From positions 1 to 64,000 of the forward strand of contig JASAMV010004922.1 in NCBI GenBank assembly GCA_030248065.1: a stretch of 64,000 nt of DNA. The letters run 5' to 3'. Below are positions 51,835 to 63,574 of the stretch, piece after piece (position 1 is the first letter of the stretch; each line of letters begins with the position of its first letter). Source of the stretch: Rhynchonema sp. JSB1_4 (Eukaryota > Nematoda > Chromadorea > Monhysterida > Xyalidae). The notes beneath the pieces were generated by a model that searched no databases, was not told where the DNA came from, and saw only the letters and a list, made by a program, of their open reading frames with translations. The position numbers and the translations under genes are program-made.

Positions 51835-52410
51835 ATCGGACACAGGCCGGGCCCTACGCCCCTCCAAAAATCCGACCCACCAAATCTCCGGCCCGGCCCG
51901 AGCTGGGCAAAGCCCGGCGCGGCACGGTCCATCCCAGCATGATTTTTTGGTCATGTTTTTCGCAATTTTATGCGAAGCCTAAGCCTAAGCAGATCCTCAA
52001 GATTAATGCTAGCCTTAAACCGGCCCGGCCCGAGCTGGGAAAAGCCCGACCAGCCTCACCCGATTTTTTGAATCAAGTTTCTCGCATGATTTTTTATGTA
52101 ATCCTAAGCTTATCGTTAAGCCTGGCCTGAGCCTGCCCGGCCCTTGCCAAAATTTGATAGATCGGGCCCGACCCGATCTACCAAGTCTCCGGCCCGACCC
52201 CCAGTCGGCCAAGTCTCGACCAAGTCCGGCCCGGCCTGATTATTGAGTCAAGCTTTTCGCAAGATTTTTTTATGCGAAGCCTAAGCCTAAGCCCACCATT
52301 AAGCCTCTGCGTAAGCTGGCCCGGCCCGGCCCGATCCACTAACTCTCCGGCCCGAGTTGGCCAAAGCAAGCCAGTCCCCAACCTGATTTTTTGTGTCAAG
52401 TTTTAGGCAC
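51835..52410. repeat. Degenerate GC-rich tandem repeat with TTAGGC-like segments
   Basis: Four diverged units beginning near 51884, 52017, 52185 and 52345, each with CCGGCCCG..GCTGGGCAAAGCC and a GATTTTTTG..GCGAAGCCTAAGCCTAAGC second half. Period about 135-165 bp. A related fragment lies at 17110-17275. Confidence 0.65.
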
Positions 52411-52492
52411 GCGTTTAGGCACGAAACCATATATAATTACAAGTGTTTAGTGGGCCAGTGGATGGTTACGGATCGAGAGGTGTAGATAAGCA

Positions 52493-52672
52493 GCAAAAAC
52501 ACAGAAAACAAAGAAACACAGCATGAACGGTCAATTACATTTCACACACAGACGGAATAAATTTCACTGGCAGCACTCGCAATTTGTAATTTGTGATTGC
52601 TGTCAGTGAAATTTATTCCGTCTAAATGTAATTGACGGTTCATGCTGTGTTTCTGTGTTTTCCGTGTTTTTT
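52493..52672. mobile_element. 180-bp palindromic element
   Basis: AAAAACACAGAAAACAAAGA ... GAATAAATTTCACTG at the left, inverted CAGTGAAATTTATTCCGTCT ... TTTCTGTGTTTTCCGTGTTT at the right. Stem over 70 bp with small bulges. Confidence 0.8.
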
Positions 52673-55372
52673 GTCCTTATCATCATATACACTTCTCCAC
52701 TCAAGGACTATCGACGTCGGCGCCGACGGAGATCGCCCTTGCTTGTTCAGGGAGGCCAAGTCGTGGAAAAGATCAAAACTAGGAAAAAGTGCCGGGGACA
52801 TGTCGTACACCATGGTTGCGCTGACCACATGTCTCGTTTCGCCCACTTTCTGATGATATAATGGGTCAAAACAAGTGCCTTGATCGTGATGCACTATTTT
52901 AGTCAGTTTCTGATGATATAATGGGTCAAAACAAACATCGCGGCTTCGATGCGGCAGGCAACCATGTTCGCGTTAGGGTTTCGCTTACTGCAATCTTCTC
53001 AGAAAGTTCTGTTGTTCAACTGCTTGGGAGGCTCTTGTTCTGTCGTTTGTTTTTGCAGGCCATCGGTTTTGTGATGAGTTCACATCCCGCGATGGAGCGC
53101 TTGTGCTCTTGAGTTGTATTTTGATTTAGATTGTTCAGAAGTTTATGCTGTTGTGGTTGAAATTGGCTTGGTCAGATCCGGGTCAGTTTCGGTAAGGATG
53201 GGGTGACTGTGACTTGTGAGATCAAGCAAAGTTGAAAAAAATCAACGTTATTCGTCAGTCGACTAATGGTATTGAAATAATGTGTCGATCATTGACCGCA
53301 GTCAATTTTTTTGCACGTCCGTTGGTGATCGTCTGTTCATTTCTTTGCCTCTGTTCAGAAATTCATGAAACTCAGAAATACTCTCACAAAACGCTTCTGT
53401 TACATCCCTATAATAGTATTTTGGCTAGATAAGCATCCAGTCTTGCACAATAATGCGTCAAAATTGAGCCTTCGTTTAGAAAATTGTGTCTGCTGCACGA
53501 GCCAGCGTGACGCCGAAACATCTGACTTTGAACTTTGACGTTGAGCTCGACGGTGAGCTTGAATTCGTTTTCTGAATTCCACCCAATGTGTTGCACATGA
53601 ATGCTTACACGTAATCATGCACTTACACTTACATCTAACAAGGAACTTCCCCGTTCATTACTGACAATAATGCAACACTGGCATTTACTTGCATATTGGC
53701 TACAACCTACATGTGCGTTTGGTAGTCTGTTGAGTTTATCTCATAATAGTGTGAGCCTTTAATCTTAAAGCTTTGATAAAAGGGAAGTTTTGACGTGACG
53801 GAACTTTGATACGAATAGATTTTATACAACATAACTAACTATCAGTTAAATCAATTGACTAGACAATGTATTAAATGTATTGCAGCGTATGTAATACATT
53901 GTAAATAAAATATAGTTCCTTAATCGTCCAGCACCTTGTGCCTCTAATCAAGTCACTAGGCATCTTATGTCTGACTGGGAAGAGGACATCAAACAATGAC
54001 AGTGATTTCCCAATGTTGATCTATTTGGGAAAGAAATCTTGCGCGATGTCAACTATCACTCACTTTGCATGATTCCATGATGTTTAGAGCATAGGTGAGG
54101 CGAGTGTTTAGGGCAGTGGGCAAAGTGAGACGTTACAGCAGAGGCACAGGGGCATGGACCACCAATGTTAGAACAAAACTGTGCCGCTCTATTATTGCTT
54201 TTTAGTGATGTCAGAAACCTACATTTGAGAACATAAAATGTTATATCGCGCGAAATTATGTAAAAAAGTAATAGCAGAAGTAAAAATTACAGTCCAATTA
54301 TTTGAAATCGCTTGGCCAGTTTCAGTCAGTTATATCCGCATCAGGAACGAATACACAAACACGAGATGAAGTGTTAAAAAACGAATCCCCTGACAAAAAT
54401 GCAAAATACAACCGAAGTGACTAAAAATTTGGGAATAAGAACATTAGACCTCATCTAAGGCCACAATAGAGGAGGATGTTGACTTGAGCCAATTCATATC
54501 CTGATGAAACGTTGCTTTGCAAACAGGAACAAAAAAACAGTTAAAGAACACGAGTGCCACATAGATCGGCCAGAGACCATTGCGCGAGAACGACTACATC
54601 AGGCACTTGATATGTCGTGCCCCACACACCGACACACCAACTGTATATCTACATTGGCGGCCAAAAGTGAATGGACCCTCATGATGCCATGCCACAAACC
54701 AGAAATTTTTAAAAAAATGTTTGATCTTTTTTCTTAAAAAATAAAGCCATCACTCTGTATTGCTCTGCTGTGAGCATTATACTCGTTTTCAGCCGGCCGA
54801 GATTTGGGCCGGCCAAAACTGATTGGATTTTTTTCAGTTGCTTGTCTGTTTGATCGTTTTTGATAGTTTTTTGTTTTAAATATGTTGCCTACGAAGCAAG
54901 TCGAGGGTCCCTTATCATATGAGAAAGATTTTTGGCACCCCGGACGCATGATGGTGGAGGAGTGGCTGATCGGCGGAGGAGCAACGGCTAGAGCCAAAGT
55001 ATGCTCTCAAATCCATCGTAAATCGGGCGTACAGCGTTATATCTGTACTGATTTTTGTTTGTTTCCAGCTTAACTCACGTGACAAAAAACAGACCAACAT
55101 TATTTGTAAGCTTAGGTGGATTAGTGAGCAACAACAGCATCCCCTGTTACCGACCGATTTGTCGGTGGATTGTAGATCTGATGATAGCTAAGTTGAGTTG
55201 CAGCCAGACAACTCCAAATTGAGTAAATATGCATTCGGTAATGAAATAACAGTGATAAACGCATAGTAAATACTGTCATAATGCAGGGAGGTTAAAAATC
55301 ACTGCATCGTGCGATGCGTGTCCCGGTGCTGTGCTTAATTAAACCAAAACCAAACCAAAAAAAATGAGAAAG
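52673..55372. other. Region downstream of the lectin gene, no gene recognised
   Basis: Contains a 60-bp two-copy direct repeat (TTTCTGATGATATAATGGGT at 52847 and 52907), a duplicated GGTCAGATCCGGGTCAGTTT motif (53172; also at 48551) and a possible short first exon at 54882-54998 (MLPTKQVEGPLSYEKDF.. to a donor AAA|GTATGC) that I cannot identify. Confidence 0.4.
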
Positions 55373-55499
55373 TCACATTAAAATAAATTCGGTATCGTCT
55401 TCGACTTGCATAGTTTCGTAACCAGCGGCGGCCTCAAACAACGTTGTGTTGCTGTTGTCAACAACTTGCAGGCGGCAATCTTGAATTTGCTGGTTGTAG
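55373..55499 (-). CDS. Lectin/PAN gene, last exon
   Basis: Acceptor TTTCACTGCAG, 41 codons, then TGA at 55375-55373. Encodes YNQQIQDCRLQVVDNSNTTL and ends EDDTEFILM. The Cys and following leucine suit the second half of a PAN domain. An NTT sequon is present. Confidence 0.72.
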
Positions 55500-58400
55500 C
55501 TGCAGTGAAAGACAAAAAGAGGCTGGGCTCGAAGCGTTGTGACTTCGGGATGACACCAGCTCTGGTTCTTGCACCATTTTTCTCATGGTTGACACCAGGG
55601 TTGGGCAAAAAAAAACGACGGCGTTTTTTCTTAAAAAAAAGACGTCTTTTTAAAAAAAACGCCTGGGTCGTTTTTCGTTTTTTTTTTAAATCCTGAATTT
55701 CCTTGATTTTCCCTGATTTTTCAAGGAAAGTACCCTGATTTTCAAGGAAAATCAATTTTTTGTCCCATTTTTTTCAAAAAAATTTCGACCAATTTTTACT
55801 TTGTCGAGATACGTCGATATACGGAGTTTGACTTTCAGTGATGACCCCGGCCAAAGTTGGTCCCATGATGCGGGTCTGATATGGGATCTTAACAACTCGC
55901 TAGAAAAGGGTTGAAACCCGTTTATTTTGCCTCAGAACACATAGAATTACTTCATTTAACCACGTTTTCTTCCCAACATGAGCGTTTTCCAATTTTTTTG
56001 GGGGCATATTTTGGTCATCTGGGCGTTTTAAAAAAAACGTTTTTTTTTAAAAAAAAACGTTTTTTTTTAAAAAATGATTTTTTGAAAAAAAAACGTTTTT
56101 TGCCCAACCCTGGTTGACACTGGGTCTAAATCACGGCTGAGAACTTCTACTTTTTATATTTGATATGTTGTTTGCTATAATGCGCCGTCGCATTAATGTC
56201 AACCACGTCTTGCTGTTGGTCAGTGCACTGGTATTTATATGCCGATGAGAACAGTCCTTGCACGATGCTGTGCACGAAAATAGTCGACGTGACCCAAATA
56301 CAAAATAACACAAATTATCAGCGGAACAAACACGCGACAAACACAAACCTGGCACTGGCGCACACCCAGTTATCGCGACACGCTTTGATGCAATCCAACT
56401 TGCTGTTGAAGCTTCCTGTCCAGAATACCATGCCCGCGATGGCGCGTCGGTCATACAACACCGTGCGGTAAACGCGACGTTCAGCGGAACCTTATGTGAA
56501 TAGGCTGTTTTTTTCCATTTGACTAAACCATGATTGTGAACTGAAGTTGAGGTTTAAATGGTATGGTCAGGTCATGTTATGTGAGTTTTTGGATTGTGGC
56601 CAGGCAGGGATGATGGATGCAACCGAAAGAAAAATGTCCAGACAGAAAACCAGTGCATCCATTCAGGGTTGGAAAAAAGTTTTTTTGAACAAGTTTTCTT
56701 GTAAAAAAATTAAAAAAAATCTTTAAAAGTCCCAGATTCGGGAAAATTTGACCAATCTTGCCTAAAAAACGCGCAAAAACGCGAAAAAATGCAACTTTAA
56801 TTGACAAGACACTTTTGTGACTTGATTTGCATCACTTATGAAGGGTGTTTATGTCATTTCTGTGCGATCCAACAGTCTGTGTTTAATATGGACTGATGAT
56901 TGCTGCTCTGTGGTATCAGACACAACAGTTTGTGGTCGAATAAGCAAGATGGACTCATAAACCAAACCACACAGAATTGAGAATATAAGCTGCAGAAATA
57001 CTTGTCGGGTAGCTAAATCAGTCGTATATGACCGACCCGATGGGGCATGACATCGAAGTACCATGTAGGTACATGCATACTGTGTCTCATGTATCACGGG
57101 AAGGATGTGCTTCGGGAAGGTTTCGGCTTGTTTGGTGATGTGCTAAGAGTGACGACAGTGACCATTGCTGAATGGTGTATAATACCCCACCCTGCTGTAT
57201 TTTTGCCCGTAAATTTGCATTTTTTTATATTCTCCTTGCTCAATGTATACGAATGCAATGAACGTACGATATTCGCAAATTCCATAGGGCAAGTTTGTAC
57301 ACCACGCGCCACGCACACCAGGAACACCACCCAAATTGGAGAACCTCATGCAATCATTGCCTGTTCCAGCCGGTTCGCCCGGTTCCCACACGCTGTAACC
57401 TGCAAAAAAGTTTTTCAAATGACTGCTTCATACTGTTTGTTGCGACACGTAGTCGTGTCGCGTGTCGTCAGCTCAACCCCAATGCCGCTTGTCTGTATAT
57501 ATTTCTCACGCTTATTGAGGGCTGCTTAAATTGCACATGTGTTGACAACTACAAGACAGTGCGAATTCGAAGCAGTCAGCAGCTAACCGGTGCTTTTCAA
57601 TGGTATCGGTCCATGCAGCGCACCCTTAAACGTCCAATACCAGCCACTATCGTGTCCCGCTGTCGGGTACCCAGATGTGCTCGGATTGTAACGACCTCCG
57701 GACACCCCCACAGACCTGACGGATAACCCTGAATTGACAAATTAGTTTTGAGCAGTGTTCGAACGGGATTCATTTTTAATCCCGGGATCGGGATCGGGAT
57801 TGTGATCAAGAAAGTGTCGGGATCGGGATCGGGATCCCGGTTTTGAAAACCCGGGATCCCGGGATCGGGATCGGGATTGACCAGATAGTCCAAAGGCAAT
57901 AGTTTTTATCATTTTATGCATAAGATGTATGTACGTTAATGTCACAGACAACCATGAAACATGTTTATCACACATTGATAAACACCCGAAACAGTGATTA
58001 AAGCCGATTGAAAATCGAGAATAGCTGATGACGGATAAGTTCAAAGATCATAATTGTATTGGTCGCACAATGACTATATAAGAATTGGTCAAATTTTTTT
58101 CCTGAATCGTGAAGAGGGAAAGTGACGGGGCAATGACGTTGCGTTGCGTGATCGCACACAAAGTATGTAGTAAAGAGAATGTTTCAGACCTGCGGCAACG
58201 TGGTTGATCTGCTAGATTATTTTTAGCTGTAAATGTTTTGTCAAAAATACAAGTAGCATAGTGGTTAAGGTTGAACCTGAAGATCAGGGTAGATGAATTC
58301 TGATTTAGTCATTGTGCGACCAATAGTCGATCAATGGCAAAGCCTTTGACAAAAAGACAAGCATTTCACCATTTTCTGGTTTCAAGCAGTATCTTTTGCC

Positions 58401-60448
58401 ATCAAACAAATCAGCTGCACTCGAAAAGAGCCTGTTAAGAAGGCACGCTCGTAAGCGGACGCTGATTGGTTAATTTTTGTGTGTTGCACCCAAATAAATG
58501 TTTCAAGTGACTCGCAAACCGCGACCCGCAAGTGCGGCCTTGCAAACGCGGGGCGGTGGTTGGACATATAGAATATTTTTCTGACCCGCGACATGCGCCC
58601 CCGTTTGCATGGCCGCGCCCTTACAACCGCTTAGCGAATTATGATTGCATAATTTTTCACTTTTTGTTCTCAAAACTTAATCCCGATCCCGGTACTTTTT
58701 TGGTCGGGATCGGGATTCACTTTTTCAAAATGACGGGATCGGGATCAGAAAAAGGGCCCGGGATCCCGGGATCGGGATCGGGATCGGGATCTCGTTCGAA
58801 CACTGGTTCTGAGGGCCAAGAATGTACCATATCTCATATCGTACCTACATTCTGTTATGCCTCCTCTTCCTGGGACGGACAACACGGCCCGGTACACGGA
58901 AGCCCATCAACCACCGCTAAAACGAAAAATCTTACTTTCCTATCCTAAAATGAATGATTTTCTGACTGGGTGTACATATCGTCCCTTGTCAAACAAAAAG
59001 ACCCAACGCACCACAAAGACCCAACGCAGTTAAGATTGTACATTTACGGCGGAGGCGACCAGACATATAATAAAAAATACTGTACCCCGATACTCGGCTT
59101 ATTAAAAGTTTTATTGCGATTTGAAAAAAAGACCCAACTGGTTGGTTCCTTTTTGCGGGGCGTGAAGTAAGCCCCAAGTAAGCGGTTGGGGAAAGTGAAT
59201 GCAAGAGAAAGCTTAACAAGTTGTTCGTTCTCTCCAACGATTGTGTTTCGTCGAGTTTTGTTTCTCCTGGGTATAACAGAAATGAATGTTGAAATCGTTT
59301 ATCACTTCATTGTGGACCGTTTCGCACAAAAAGTCAAGTGATTTTGGCGCTCTTCCAGTGTTCCAGAACATCTTGCCGAAGCACTTTCAGCATTTTTTAG
59401 CTTCGTGTCGCGATATTAACCAATCTGGTACGGCGTGCAGAAGTAAAGCTCAATATCATAGTTTCCGAAACTGCTATGCAGGGTTGTTTCAAAAAAAGTG
59501 GTTAATTAAAAAAATTTAAAGAAAATTTTTTTTTGAAACTCAGATTTTGCTTTTTTTAATAAAAAAAGTTGCCCAAAATGGGCTGAAATGTCCATATAAT
59601 CATCAGGATCAGACTACACTTTTGGTCGTCATATTTTCCTTTTATCTGCAGTTCTTTACACCCCGTTGTTAGTTGCACCTTCCAAGTTCGCACAACCGAC
59701 TGCATCTCTGACGACAAAACTTAAGTTTGTTTCATCGCACGTGCCTTTTGTGCAAACGCACATGTTCAATAGTCAAGCCATGCAACCAGCGCACTGTCAA
59801 ACAACACACCCACACACAGGCCACCACACACAGCGCACAAACACAGTGACATAATGTTTTGCTTCCACAACACTGCGTGGGTGTGCTGCACAACAGGCTG
59901 CCTGTGTTGGCTACAACGTGTGAAAAGGGCTAGTTCGGTTTGTTCGTGTTGTCTTTCCTTTGTTTGTGTGTGGGTGTGTTGAGTGCCATGCCATGGGGCT
60001 TTAATGTCACGCGAAAAAAAGGAACCAACTCGATGGGCCTTTGTTACTTTTTTGGGTTGGGGCTTTTTTTGACTTCATCAAAACACAAAATGTTTCATCG
60101 CGCTCACAAGGATACGCATTTGAATATGTTTACTGTTGCATTTTGTTGGACTGGTTTCTGGTAATTTTATGTCAAGAGTTCACTCTGCCAACCGAAGTCG
60201 CTAATATTTTATACTGACGTCAACCTTCAAATTCACTTTTCTCGCGAAACTGCCGTGATGCGTTGGTTCTTTTTGTTTGACGAGGGACGATATGGAGAGG
60301 TATAGGTTTTCGTATACATAGGCACAATAATACGAAAATATGCCCTAAGGGCATAAAAGAAGGATGTGCCACCTGATGAAACTAAAGGCTGGGAAAGTTT
60401 GGGTCTCGAATTTCGCACTGTGGTCGAAGAGCGTCGTTATTCAACCCC

Positions 60449-60484
<36 letters not shown>

Positions 60485-61490
60485 CTTCCACGTTGCTCGG
60501 CATATGGACCGCACCGCACCTTGTTCCATTCGACTCATGCGGATTCGAGGCCCAAACTTCTTCTAGAACTTATGCATTCATAGGTGCATATCCATTTCTA
60601 TGCCCTCAGGGCATTTACTCTTATCTCATTAGGCCCAGCTAAACGCTGCACTTAGGACAGTCCAACACGTCAAGCAAAACAAAGAACGCCTCAATGCCCA
60701 ATATTATGACAGATACTTATGTGAAAACGCAAAAAAACCAGTGAGTGCTTGAACCCTCGACCTTGTCTTCTCGATTGCGTAACCGCCGAGTGCACAGCCT
60801 CTTCTTACCTTCCGAAAACCCCATATGCGATATAACATTTCTCTGTCAGTAACTGCGCTCTGTCTGACTACTAACTGCCGAGAAAAGGAAAAGAACCTTT
60901 GCAAAAATGTCAACTTATTTGCCAGCAATCGCGCGTGCGCACACGCAAGCGGGATGAAACTTTTGGACCTGGAAGGCCATGCCCAGGGCTGGGCAAACAA
61001 CGACATCTTTTTCTAGAAAGACTTTTCTAATAAAACGGCTGGGTCTTTTTTTTTAAATCCTGAATTTCCTGATTTGCCCGATTTTCAGGGAAAGTGCCCC
61101 TAATTTCCAAGGAACATCAACTTTTGTCTCATTTTTCCAAAATAAAAATAACATTTTTGAAACTCTTATTTTGCCTCAAACACGAATATTTACGTTAACC
61201 ACTTTTCTTCCAAACGCGAGCGTTTTCCAAATTTTTGGGGCATATTTCGGGTATCTGGGCGTTTTTAATTAAAAACGGTTTGAAAAAAACGAATGTTTGA
61301 AGAAAAACGCATTTTGGCCAACCCTGACTCACCCAAACAGTGACCATTTGATCAACGAACGTCACCAGTCTCAATGTGTTGACAATGGCCAACTGACCGG
61401 GTTGACCGGGCGCCGGCATGTAGTCGGGCAAGATGGCGTTCCCGGCGCGATGCAATGAATTCTGACCGATCTCGACACCGACTAGCAGCT
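55373..61490 (-). CDS. C-type lectin / PAN-domain protein (partial, 5' end not resolved)
   Basis: Predicted secreted or surface protein with a C-type lectin-like domain followed by a PAN/apple-like domain at the C-terminus. Exons in order: about 61490-61333, 57715-57588, 57399-57268, 56490-56349, 55499-55373. The last four join in perfect phase (1, 1, 2, stop). Lectin marks: GQLAIVNTLRLVTFVDQMVT, GWYW, WEPGEP, NDC and YGICEY. PAN marks: LDCIKACRDNWVCAS then YNQQIQDCRLQVV. The EPN/QPD and WND calcium motifs are not kept (EPA, WCTN), so canonical calcium-dependent sugar binding is doubtful. The junction of the first listed exon to the second is out of phase with the sites I can see, and the signal peptide is not found. 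Confidence 0.78.
55596..56112. mobile_element. hAT-like element, family A, copy 3
   Basis: CAGGGTTGGGCAAAAAAAAA to TTTTTTGCCCAACCCTG, flanked by the 8-bp duplication GTTGACAC at 55588-55595 and 56113-56120. In the last intron of the lectin/PAN gene. Confidence 0.88.
56349..56490 (-). CDS. Lectin/PAN gene, PAN-domain exon
   Basis: Donor GCCAG|GTTTGT at 56349/56348. The acceptor ATAAG is weak but gives the required phase. Encodes VFWTGSFNSKLDCIKACRDN and WVCASA, the cysteine spacing of a PAN/apple first half. Confidence 0.68.
56664..57106. mobile_element. hAT-like element, family B, truncated copy
   Basis: Left end CAGGGTTGGAAAAAAGTTTT intact. Homology to the B copy at 46015 stops near CATGTATCACGGGAAGG, so the right third is missing. 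Lies in a lectin/PAN intron. Confidence 0.7.
57268..57399 (-). CDS. Lectin/PAN gene, C-terminal half of the lectin domain
   Basis: Acceptor TTTTTTGCAG, donor ATATC|GTACGT at 57268/57267. Encodes YSVWEPGEPAGTGNDCMRFS, WCTNLPYGICEY. Strong match to the end of a C-type lectin fold. Confidence 0.82.
57588..57715 (-). CDS. Lectin/PAN gene, central lectin-domain exon
   Basis: Donor CACCG|GTTAGC at 57588/57587 joins the next exon in phase. Encodes VGVSGGRYNPSTSGYPTAGH, DSGWYWTFKGALHGPIPL, fitting the WIG.. to W.W..G..L region. The acceptor GTCAG before 57715 gives phase 2, which does not fit the phase-0 donor of the exon at 61333. Confidence 0.72.
57753..58805. mobile_element. hAT-like element with GGGATC repeats and CAGTGTTCGAACG ends
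   Basis: CAGTGTTCGAACGGGATT at the left, inverted GATCTCGTTCGAACACTG at the right. Flanks GTTTTGAG and GTTCTGAG agree at 7 of 8. Inside each end lies an array of GGGATC hexamers (57776-57881 and 58680-58795). 1.05 kb, no transposase. Confidence 0.78.
58207..58325. repeat. 119-bp repeat, copy 1
   Basis: Almost identical to 62281-62399. Contains TAGCATAGTGGTTAAGG, similar to a pol III A box. No convincing B box. Possibly a SINE-derived piece. Confidence 0.7.
58806..60735. other. Lectin/PAN intron segment without recognised coding sequence
   Basis: Contains a T/A-rich repeat (GGTTGTTTCAAAAAAAGTGG at about 59481, also at 15270), an imperfect inverted pair with AAAAAGACCCAAC / TTGGTTCCTTTTTG modules, and the poly-C tract below. 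Confidence 0.4.
60450..60483. repeat. Poly-C tract
   Basis: More than 30 consecutive C. The length is likely unreliable. Confidence 0.9.
60735..60800 (-). other. tRNA-like remnant
   Basis: On the minus strand GTGCACTCGGCGGTTACGC is followed by GAGGGTTCAAGCACTC, giving weak A- and B-box-like motifs. The cloverleaf is incomplete. Possibly a SINE head. Confidence 0.3.
60984..61326. mobile_element. hAT-like element, family A, copy at the outer end of the left inverted-repeat arm
   Basis: CAGGGCTGGGCAAACAACGA to GGCCAACCCTG. No matching 8-bp flanks. Homologous sequence in inverse orientation begins near 63774 and runs past the window end. Confidence 0.7.
61333..61490 (-). CDS. Lectin/PAN gene, N-terminal lectin-domain exon
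   Basis: Donor TTTGG|GTGAGT at 61333/61332. The open frame reads NSLHRAGNAILPDYMPAPGQ, then PGQLAIVNTLRLVTFVDQMVTVW, the start of a lectin fold (LA.I.....E..F). The upstream edge is uncertain. The exon lies in one arm of a large inverted repeat whose other arm carries a damaged copy. Confidence 0.6.
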
Positions 61491-62280
61491 ACCACGCGAT
61501 AGAAGCACTTTGCAGCTGTCAACGACCGGCAGGCAGTATGAAGTCGGCTGGGACTTAATCTTTGATTCTGGTCAACTCAATTCTTTGACTGGTTGCCTGA
61601 GCGAGGGCTGCATGAAGCAAAAAATACCAATGTATTGGTCAGACGTATAATGTACCGGGAAGTAGATAAGCCACGTCCCCCCCCCCAAATAAGCACGTAC
61701 AGCAAGTCTTGGAAGTGTTCCGAATGAAGCCCCCCATATGGCTTTGATTTTTGTTCTATTTTTTTTTTTCATAAGCATTACATTTCATCACGCTCATACA
61801 GTACATTTTATTGTCATGCTGACATGAATAAACGAACTACGTGCTGTACAGTACTTATATGAAACAAATTTTTTCGAATTCCGAAAGATAAACATGTGCT
61901 ATAAATAAGCCCCCCTACGCTTACCTGAACTGCTCCAATCGAATTTTGGTCGGAGAAGCTGATTAACCCCCCCCCCCGAATAAGCCCCTACTGAGCCTAT
62001 TTTGGAAGCACCCACTGAGGGCTTACTTGGAAATTTAGAGAATAAACCCCTGGGGCTTACGCTTGCCGCATGATTAGCCCCAGGGGTACGGTACCAGGCT
62101 CCGTGACTGGCTTTAATCTGCTTAATCTAATGTAGGTATGCAGTTTCTGCCAGCTACGGGCACGGGTTCAACCCACTTTAAGCGTTTATAAGAAGCAGTA
62201 CACGGGCCCGGTGCTGGATAGATGAAACGAAGATGAAGATTCAATAACGAAGATGAAGATTCAATAAGAACACACTTACG

Positions 62281-62399
62281 ATCTGCTAGATTATTTTTAG
62301 CTGAAAATGTTTTGTCACAAATACAAGTAGCATAGTGGTTAAGGTTGAACCTGAAGATCAGGGTAGATGAATTCTGATTTAGTCATTGTGCGACCAATA
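62281..62399. repeat. 119-bp repeat, copy 2
   Basis: In the spacer of the large inverted duplication. Nearly identical to 58207-58325. Confidence 0.7.
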
Positions 62400-63574
62400 C
62401 CATGAAATTAATTCAGTAAAATGACAGGTGATTTGATATGAAAACCCTGTTCCGGGATTACCTCAAAAATTCTGTTTGGCCAGGATGGTTACGGCTGTCA
62501 CTGTACACACACTAGCTTTGTATCCATGACCACCCATGCTCACAAAAACAAGCCACCAATCACAGTGCACGGCCAAATAACTAAAAAAACAGAGAACCAT
62601 TAATTTAGTGCTTTTTGGCTTCCTGGCCTTTCATCTGGAATGCTCATTTTCTAACTTTTCTGCTGCACGTTTTGAGCTTTTTGCTTTTTGAGGGACAAAA
62701 CTTGAAGTCTAGCCGTGCTTTGTAAGAAAACGAGCTTCACAAGCCTTCCGCACCAATCGAACAATGCATGTGGTGTGCGTCGTATTAACTACGCTCACAG
62801 ACTACTAGCTGTGCTTGTGCCAGATCTAATTTTCTTATGAATCTTCATCTTCTTATTGAATCTTCATCTTCGTTTCATCTATCCAGCACCGGGCCCTGTA
62901 CTGCTTCTTATACTAAACGCTTAAAGTGTTGAACCCGTGCCCTAGCTGGCAGAAACTGCATACCTACATAATTAAGCGATAAAGCCGTTCGCGACCTGTA
63001 CCGTACCCCTGGGGGCTAATTCGAGGCATGCGGCAAGCGTAAGCCCCAGGGTTATTCTCTAAACTTTCCAATAAGCCCTCATGGGTGCTTCCAAAATAAG
63101 CCTCCGTCGGGGCTATTCGGGGGGGGCTTAATCGAGCTTCTCCGAACTAAAATTCCATCGGAGCAGTTCAGTTAAGCTTCTGGGGCTTATTTATAGCACA
63201 TTTTATCTTTCGGAATTCGAAAACAAAACATTTGTTTCATATACAGTACTGTACAGCACGTACGTTCGTTTAGTAACATAAAATCAAACATGTACTTATC
63301 GACGTGACGAAATGTAATGCCTTATGAAAACAACAAAAAAACTACGAAACAAAATCAAAAGAACGCCATAATGGGGCTTAGTTGAACCTTCCAAGACTTG
63401 TCTGCTATTGGGGGGGGGACGTGGCTTATCTAACTTCCCGGTCCTATTACCGTCTGACCAATAACATGTATTTTTGCTTCAATGCAGCCTTCACTTCAGA
63501 GGCAACCGAGTCAAAGAATTCGAGTTGACCAAGAATCAACAACGATTACAATTGCCAGCCGACTTCATAACTGC

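Noticed and set aside
52640..52894. Minus-strand frame with MVYDMSPALFPSFDLFHDLA
   Set aside because: Looks protein-like, but I could not identify a family or convincing exon borders, and a 60-bp repeat overlaps its start.
54882..54998. Possible first exon MLPTKQVEGPLSYEKDF
   Set aside because: In-frame stops upstream and a usable donor, but no recognisable protein and no partner exon found.
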